In this document: positions 5,020-5,020 of the stretch, piece by piece
How the letters are laid out: every line of letters starts with the position of its first letter
Position numbering within the stretch: the stretch's first letter is position 1
Translations under genes and position numbers: made by a program
DNA from: JAMLHN01 sp035708745
GTDB taxonomy: Bacteria; Chloroflexota; Chloroflexia; Thermomicrobiales; UBA6265
Assembly (NCBI GenBank): GCA_035708745.1
Contig: DASTFJ010000035.1
Span: 1-5,020, forward strand
Reading direction: 5' to 3'
DNA: 5,020 bases
Notes under the pieces: model-generated
Databases searched by the model: none
Seen by the model: the letters and a program-made list of their open reading frames with translations, nothing else
What the model was told of the DNA's origin: nothing

Positions 5020-5020
5020 G

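Overview
The window looks like a piece of a GC-rich bacterial chromosome of ordinary housekeeping type. There is no transposase, phage gene, CRISPR array, tRNA or rRNA. My best guess for the host is a Chloroflexota bacterium of Thermomicrobia type. That guess rests only on protein style: a Thr/Pro/Val-rich stretch just after a signal peptide, GTG starts, and strong GGAGG-like ribosome sites. It is an inference, not an identification.

Left block (1-2019, minus strand): a urea-use operon in the transcription order urea transporter (UT family), ureA, ureB, ureC. The start of ureC runs off the left edge. The transporter brings urea into the cytoplasm and the UreABC enzyme hydrolyses it to ammonia and carbamate. 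The structural genes are tightly packed: ureB and ureC share one base, and ureA and ureB are 20 bases apart. The transporter and ureA are 83 bases apart. Nickel-insertion genes (ureD/E/F/G) are not in view and would be expected beyond the left edge.

Centre: a 314-base divergent intergenic region (2020-2333) holds a perfect 7-bp inverted repeat and a perfect 8-bp tandem repeat, both on the transporter side. On the plus strand follow a ChbG/YdjC-family carbohydrate deacetylase (2334-3185) and a small exported protein of unknown function (3272-3838). The exported protein's gene ends at a strong terminator that can serve both strands.

Right block (minus strand): a small DUF805 membrane protein (3925-4263), converging on that terminator, and upstream of it a 70-residue helix-hairpin-helix protein (4356-4568). 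The helix-hairpin-helix gene has a clear sigma70-like promoter about 230 bases upstream (4797-4825). A perfect 10-bp palindrome lies just where transcription should start, and a long foldable leader follows. The last 195 bases hold no convincing gene, only a possible C-terminal end of a minus-strand gene at the very edge.

I found no clear case of a new multi-gene system. The items most worth checking are the promoter/palindrome/long-leader arrangement before the helix-hairpin-helix gene, the repeats upstream of the urea operon, and the uncharacterised exported protein.
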